From assembly GCF_016107395.1 (NCBI RefSeq), contig NZ_JAAIKO010000035.1:1-64000 (forward strand): a stretch of DNA of 64,000 nucleotides. Reading direction: 5' to 3'. This document shows positions 62,829-64,000 of this stretch, piece after piece. The notes beneath the pieces were generated by a model that saw only the letters and a list, made by a program, of their open reading frames with translations, ran no database searches and had not been told where the DNA came from. Position 1 is the stretch's first letter; every line of letters begins with the position of its first letter. Origin of the DNA: Streptomyces fildesensis. Lineage in GTDB: Bacteria > Actinomycetota > Actinomycetes > Streptomycetales > Streptomycetaceae. The translations under genes were made by a program, and so were the position numbers.

Positions 62829-63491
62829 TCACGGCCACAGCAGTCCCCGCTTCCAGTCGTCGCCCTGCCGGGCGTAGTGCAGCCGCACATGGAAGCTGTC
62901 CGGGTCCCCCTGGAAGAACTCCATCTCGTCGGCCCGCAGCCGGTAGACGGTGTGCCCCGCCGGAACGGCCTGCGGGTCGGCCGCGACCAGGTCCGCGGCC
63001 CGCCGCCGCTCCTCGTCGTACGCGCCGGGCCCGGCCAGCGGGGCGCTCATCCGTCCGGTGAACCCGGCGATCCGGGAGGCCTCGCGGCGGCCCAGGAAGT
63101 CGCCGCGCGCGATCCCGGCGTCCAGGGCCTCGACGGGGCCCGCCGCCCGGATCTGCCGGCCCTGGCGCGGCCAGTACCAGCTCAGCGCCGCGTGCGGGTT
63201 GGCCGCCAGGTCGTGGCCCTTGTGGCTGGTCGCGTCGGACGCGAACACGAATGTGCACGCGTCGGCGCCCAGGCCGCGCAGCATGAGGACCCGCGCCGAG
63301 GGACGCCCGTCGCGGTCCGCGGTGCTGAGTGTCATGACATGCGGTTCCGGCACACCCTCGTCCAGCGCCTCGTCCAGCCAGCGGGCGAACTGGCGCCCGG
63401 GAGAGGGGTCCGCGCCGTCCGGGTCGAACCGCGGCAGGGGTCCGGCCAGCACCGGAACGGCGCGCAGCCGGGCCGGCAGTTCCTCGTCCAT
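62829..63491 (-). CDS. pdxH: Pyridoxine/pyridoxamine 5'-phosphate oxidase
   Basis: 220 residues from ATG 63491 with AGGAGG six bases upstream. PNPOx: MTLSTADRDGRPSARVLMLRG, FVFASDATSHKGHDLAANPHAALSWYWP (FMN site), and the C-terminal VRLHYARQGDDWKRGLLWP. It makes PLP from PNP/PMP. The ending RGLLWP, rather than the E. coli W-RL-P, is common in actinobacteria. Family sure; true PdxH function likely. Confidence 0.8.
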   Translation of the reverse strand: MDEELPARLRAVPVLAGPLPRFDPDGADPSPGRQFARWLDEALDEGVPEPHVMTLSTADRDGRPSARVLMLRGLGADACTFVFASDATSHKGHDLAANPHAALSWYWPRQGRQIRAAGPVEALDAGIARGDFLGRREASRIAGFTGRMSAPLAGPGAYDEERRRAADLVAADPQAVPAGHTVYRLRADEMEFFQGDPDSFHVRLHYARQGDDWKRGLLWP

Positions 63492-63585
63492 ATGTCCTCC
63501 TGTTGAGCGCGCAACCACCATGGCCCCGATCCTCGTCCCTCACAGGCACGAGTAACCGCCTGCCCCGCCCTGGGGAAGGAGAGCG

Positions 63586-64000
63586 ATGGCCAAACCGCTG
63601 CTTTTCCTCGACATCGACGGAGTCCTCAATCCGGTACTGCCATCGGCGGCATTCACCGCGTACGACATCCTGGACCACACCGTGCTGCTCTCCGCCGCAC
63701 ACGGCGCGTGGCTGCGCGAGTTGTCCGCGGTCTACGAGCTCACCTGGGCCAGCACCTGGGAGCACGAGGCCAACCGGCACATAGCCCCGCGGCTGGGCCT
63801 GCCGGTGCTGCCGGTGGTGGAGTTCGGCCGCTACCGCCCGCGTCCCGGCGATCCGCGGCTGCCGCGCGCGGACCTGTTCACCGGCCGGAAGTGGGCGCCG
63901 ATCCTGCGCCACGCCGGCGGCCGTCCGTTCGCCTGGATCGATGACGTCATCCCCCGCCGGCTCGCCCGGCAGGCGCGTTTCCGACCCGACCGGGTGCTGC
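63586..64000 (+). CDS. HAD-domain protein (Swiss Army Knife RNA repair-like), 5' part
   Basis: At least 138 residues, cut by the right edge. KPLLFLDIDGVLNP carries the HAD nucleophile DxD; WASTWEHEANRHIAPRLGLP, KWAPILRH and AWIDDVIP follow the HAD domain of RNA-repair-type proteins. GGAAGGAGAG precedes the ATG. Confidence 0.75.
   Translation, partial: MAKPLLFLDIDGVLNPVLPSAAFTAYDILDHTVLLSAAHGAWLRELSAVYELTWASTWEHEANRHIAPRLGLPVLPVVEFGRYRPRPGDPRLPRADLFTGRKWAPILRHAGGRPFAWIDDVIPRRLARQARFRPDRVL

Overview
The DNA is very GC-rich with strong third-position G/C, many GTG starts, GTGA/ATGA gene overlaps and typical actinobacterial families (PspAB, DUF6153, a large Streptomyces-type ECF sigma factor, MocR, F420/FMN split-barrel proteins). 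A Streptomyces or close relative is the best reading; the species cannot be told from the window.

Layout. 0-1.1 kb: end of an envelope-stress cluster (HtpX, PspAB). 1.4-24.8 kb: a metal-handling island, with a CopC-CopD fusion, a P1B-4 metal ATPase with a ferredoxin-like partner and an ArsR regulator, two BlaI/M56 regulator-protease pairs around an NlpC/P60 endopeptidase, Met/His-rich lipoproteins (DUF305 and a second type), three small DUF6153-like membrane proteins, a PLP enzyme plus MFS exporter pair, an ArsR plus CDF exporter pair, a PF03773 permease and two methyltransferases. Four promoters in this island (copCD, a small membrane protein gene, a His-rich membrane protein gene and blaI-1) share a dyad of the form [A/C]CTA-N6-TTAGG, which suggests a BlaI-controlled metal regulon.

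24.8-42.1 kb: an insertion-scarred accessory segment. It holds a transporter remnant, a tRNA 3'-end-like sequence, a decayed tyrosine integrase, a complete type I-E CRISPR-Cas locus (cas3, casA, casB, cas7e, cas5e, cas6e, cas1e, cas2e) and one large array of 79 repeats and 78 spacers. The array begins only 18 bases after cas2 and decays at its far end. A 38-codon stump of a HipA-family kinase marks the right side.

42.1-64 kb: ordinary Streptomyces-like chromosome, with a Rieske protein, a cysteine-hydrolase-like protein, an F420/FMN split-barrel protein, short-chain dehydrogenases with an NTF2-like protein and a TetR regulator, a YciI protein coupled to an ECF42-type sigma factor, an SIS-domain protein, a reductase, an LLM flavin enzyme, a methyltransferase, a LysR/EamA divergent pair, a MocR regulator beside two FMN split-barrel proteins, two more EamA transporters, a Clp-N domain protein, a PNPOx-family oxidase and the start of a HAD-domain protein.

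The biology splits into metal efflux and periplasmic metal binding under BlaI/ArsR control on the left, a complete adaptive immune system on a mobile-looking segment in the middle, and vitamin-B6/flavin-related and general metabolic genes on the right.
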